14,319 bases of DNA from UBA8437 sp003445035 (GTDB lineage: Bacteria; Planctomycetota; Planctomycetia; Planctomycetales; Planctomycetaceae), in the NCBI GenBank assembly GCA_937901285.1, contig CALCHI010000407.1:1-14319 (forward strand). The letters are read 5' to 3'. The translations under genes and the position numbers were made by a program. Shown here in pieces: positions 12,540 through 14,319 of this stretch. The notes below the pieces were generated by a model. The model worked only from the letters and a program-made list of their open reading frames with translations. It was not told the DNA's origin and did not search any database. Each line of letters begins with the position of its first letter. Positions within the stretch are counted from its first letter, which is position 1.

Positions 12540-14319
12540 ATGTACGAACGTTTCACCGATCGCGCACGGAAGGTGATGCAGCTGGCCAACCAGGAGGCCC
12601 AGCGGTTCAACCACGAGTACATCGGCACCGAGCACGTTCTGCTCGGGTTGGTCAAGGAAGGCTCGGGCGTTGCCGCCAACGTGCTGAAAAACCTCGACGT
12701 CGACCTCCGCAAGATTCGGCTTGAAGTCGAGAAGATTGTCCAGTCGGGTCCCGACATGGTCACCATGGGCAAGCTGCCCCAGACGCCCCGGGCGAAGAAG
12801 GTGATCGAGTACGCTCTGGAGGAAGCCAAGAACCTCAACCACAACTACGTGGGAACCGAGCACCTGTTGCTGGGACTGTTGCGGGAACAGGAGGGAGTGG
12901 CGGCCCAGGTGCTGATGAACCTCGGCCTGAAACTCGAGGATGTTCGCGAAGAGGTGCTCAACCTGCTCGGGCATGGGCTCGAGGGGGCCGAGACCAGCGA
13001 GCGGGCCAGTGGGTCGTCCAAGTCGGGCAAGAGCAAGACTCCGGCCCTGGACAGTTTCGGTCGCGACCTGACCGAGTTGGCTCGCCAGAAGAAACTCGAT
13101 CCGGTCATCGGCCGTTCCGACGAGATCGAACGCGTCATCCAGATTCTCAGCCGCCGCCAGAAGAACAACCCGGTTTTGCTCGGCGAGGCCGGCGTGGGGA
13201 AGACGGCGATCGTCGAGGGCTTCGCCCAGATGGTCGTCGAAGGCAATGTGCCTGACCTGTTGCGGGAACGCCGCATCGTGGTGCTCGATTTGGCCATGAT
13301 GGTTGCCGGCACCAAGTACCGCGGACAGTTCGAGGAGCGGATCAAGGCGGTGATGAACGAGGTTCGTCGTGCCAAGAACACGATCCTGTTCATCGACGAA
13401 CTGCACACCCTGGTGGGGGCCGGCGGAGCCGAGGGGGCCATCGACGCCTCCAACGTGCTCAAGCCCGCGCTCTCACGGGGGGAACTCCAGTGCATCGGGG
13501 CCACGACGCTTGACGAGTACCGCAAGTACATCGAGAAGGACGGGGCGCTGGAGCGGAGGTTCCAGACCGTGCTTGTCGAACCCCCCTCGGATAAACAGAC
13601 CGTCGAGATTCTCAAGGGGTTGAGAGACCGGTACGAGGAGCACCACCGGGTGCAGATCACCGACGACGCGCTCGAATCGGCCGTCGAACTTGCCAGTCGC
13701 TACATCACCGGACGCTGCCTGCCCGACAAGGCGATCGACGTGATCGACGAGTCCGGGGCGCGGATCCGTCTGAAGTCGATGGTCCGGCCGCCGGATCTGA
13801 AGGAACTCGAGGAAGAGACCGAACGGCTCAACCAGGCCAAGGAAGAAGCCGTTGCCGACCAGGACTTCGAAAAGGCCGCCAGCCTCCGCGACCAGGCCGA
13901 CAAGCTGAAGAAGAAACGTGAGCAGTTGACCCGCGAGTGGCGCGAGAAGAGCGAGCAGACCGACGGGGTGGTTGATGCCGAGGTCGTCGCCGAGGTCGTT
14001 GCCAAGATGACCGGGATTCCGCTGACGCGGCTCTCGAGCGAAGACGCCGTGCGGCTGCTGCAGATGGAGGACGAACTGCACACACGGGTGATCAGCCAGC
14101 ACGAGGCGATCAGGCAGGTTTCGAAGGCCGTTCGACGCAGCCGCAGCGGACTGAAGGATCCCAAGCGGCCCACCGGGGTGTTCCTGTTCGCCGGGCCCAC
14201 CGGTGTCGGCAAGACACTGCTGGCCAAGACGCTCGCCGAGTTCATGTTCGGGGACGAGGACGCCCTGATCCAGATCGACATGAGCGAGTACATGGAGAAG
14301 CACAACGTCAGCCGGCTGA
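12540..14319 (+). CDS. clpC: ATP-dependent Clp protease ATP-binding subunit ClpC, 3' end beyond window
   Basis: Hsp100 AAA+ unfoldase that feeds substrates to ClpP in the cytoplasm. 593 codons are present of roughly 830-860 usual; the frame is open at the edge (the final TGA is out of frame). N-domain repeats contain GTEH at 29-32 (E31) and 105-108 (E107), the sites used for phospho-arginine recognition in B. subtilis ClpC. The first AAA module has Walker A GEAGVGKT (215-222; Ala replaces the common Pro) and Walker B ILFIDE (282-287). A short coiled-coil middle region with a UVR-like motif (DFEKAASLRDQADKLKKK, ~421-475) marks ClpC rather than ClpB. The second Walker A is GPTGVGKT (552-559). 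The ATG at 12540 has GGAGAGGGA just upstream. Confidence 0.97.
   Translation, partial: MYERFTDRARKVMQLANQEAQRFNHEYIGTEHVLLGLVKEGSGVAANVLKNLDVDLRKIRLEVEKIVQSGPDMVTMGKLPQTPRAKKVIEYALEEAKNLNHNYVGTEHLLLGLLREQEGVAAQVLMNLGLKLEDVREEVLNLLGHGLEGAETSERASGSSKSGKSKTPALDSFGRDLTELARQKKLDPVIGRSDEIERVIQILSRRQKNNPVLLGEAGVGKTAIVEGFAQMVVEGNVPDLLRERRIVVLDLAMMVAGTKYRGQFEERIKAVMNEVRRAKNTILFIDELHTLVGAGGAEGAIDASNVLKPALSRGELQCIGATTLDEYRKYIEKDGALERRFQTVLVEPPSDKQTVEILKGLRDRYEEHHRVQITDDALESAVELASRYITGRCLPDKAIDVIDESGARIRLKSMVRPPDLKELEEETERLNQAKEEAVADQDFEKAASLRDQADKLKKKREQLTREWREKSEQTDGVVDAEVVAEVVAKMTGIPLTRLSSEDAVRLLQMEDELHTRVISQHEAIRQVSKAVRRSRSGLKDPKRPTGVFLFAGPTGVGKTLLAKTLAEFMFGDEDALIQIDMSEYMEKHNVSRL

Noticed and set aside
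14311..14319. TGA at the very end of the window as the clpC stop
   Set aside because: The clpC frame reads CGG-CTG-A here, so the TGA is out of frame; ClpC also needs several hundred bases more for its second AAA module.

Overview
The window is GC-rich DNA packed with genes and reads like the chromosome of a planctomycete. The signs are a secreted 3-keto-disaccharide hydrolase (DUF1080) protein, a Gfo/Idh/MocA oxidoreductase lacking the usual glycine motif, a secreted HEAT-like/PDZ protein, and a ClpC whose N-domain looks like planctomycete ClpC. The assignment is inferred from gene content, with no rRNA to confirm it. No tRNA, rRNA, CRISPR array, insertion sequence, phage gene or origin was found.

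Layout: (1) 1-1158, minus: an Old Yellow Enzyme-like flavin oxidoreductase cut by the window edge. (2) 1247-4431, plus: a metallo-beta-lactamase-fold hydrolase, a two-domain DUF1080 secreted protein and a CpdA-like metallophosphoesterase. (3) 4450-7263, minus: a Gfo/Idh/MocA oxidoreductase translationally coupled (ATGA) to a secreted protein of unknown function, then ispH of the MEP isoprenoid pathway with its own candidate promoter. (4) 7494-8504, plus: a zinc-independent MDR-family reductase ending in a CTAG shared with the stop of the opposing gene. (5) 8501-9623, minus: thiS-thiG, the sulfur carrier and thiazole synthase of thiamin synthesis. (6) 9777-10763, plus: a secreted HEAT-like/PDZ protein. 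(7) 10819-12333, minus: a thiamin-synthesis fusion protein. (8) 12540 to the window end, plus: clpC, the Hsp100 AAA+ unfoldase.

The most interesting object is the thiamin fusion protein. Its C-terminal two thirds are a recognisable ThiD2-ThiE (HMP-P kinase plus thiamin phosphate synthase). Its first ~130 residues look like a double Clp N-terminal domain, and the gene lies head-to-head with clpC, whose N-domain it resembles. Repeat 2 keeps the GTEHLL signature; repeat 1 has lost the equivalent Glu. This suggests capture of a Clp_N module next to clpC and possibly proteolytic or adaptor control of thiamin synthesis.

Regulatory reading: two genes (the MDR reductase and thiS) have good sigma70-type promoters whose -10 box ends exactly 10 nt before the ATG, predicting leaderless mRNAs. 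clpC has two candidate promoters, the nearer with a perfect 6-bp inverted repeat between its -35 and -10 boxes. A strong hairpin terminator sits where the PDZ gene and the thiE fusion converge.
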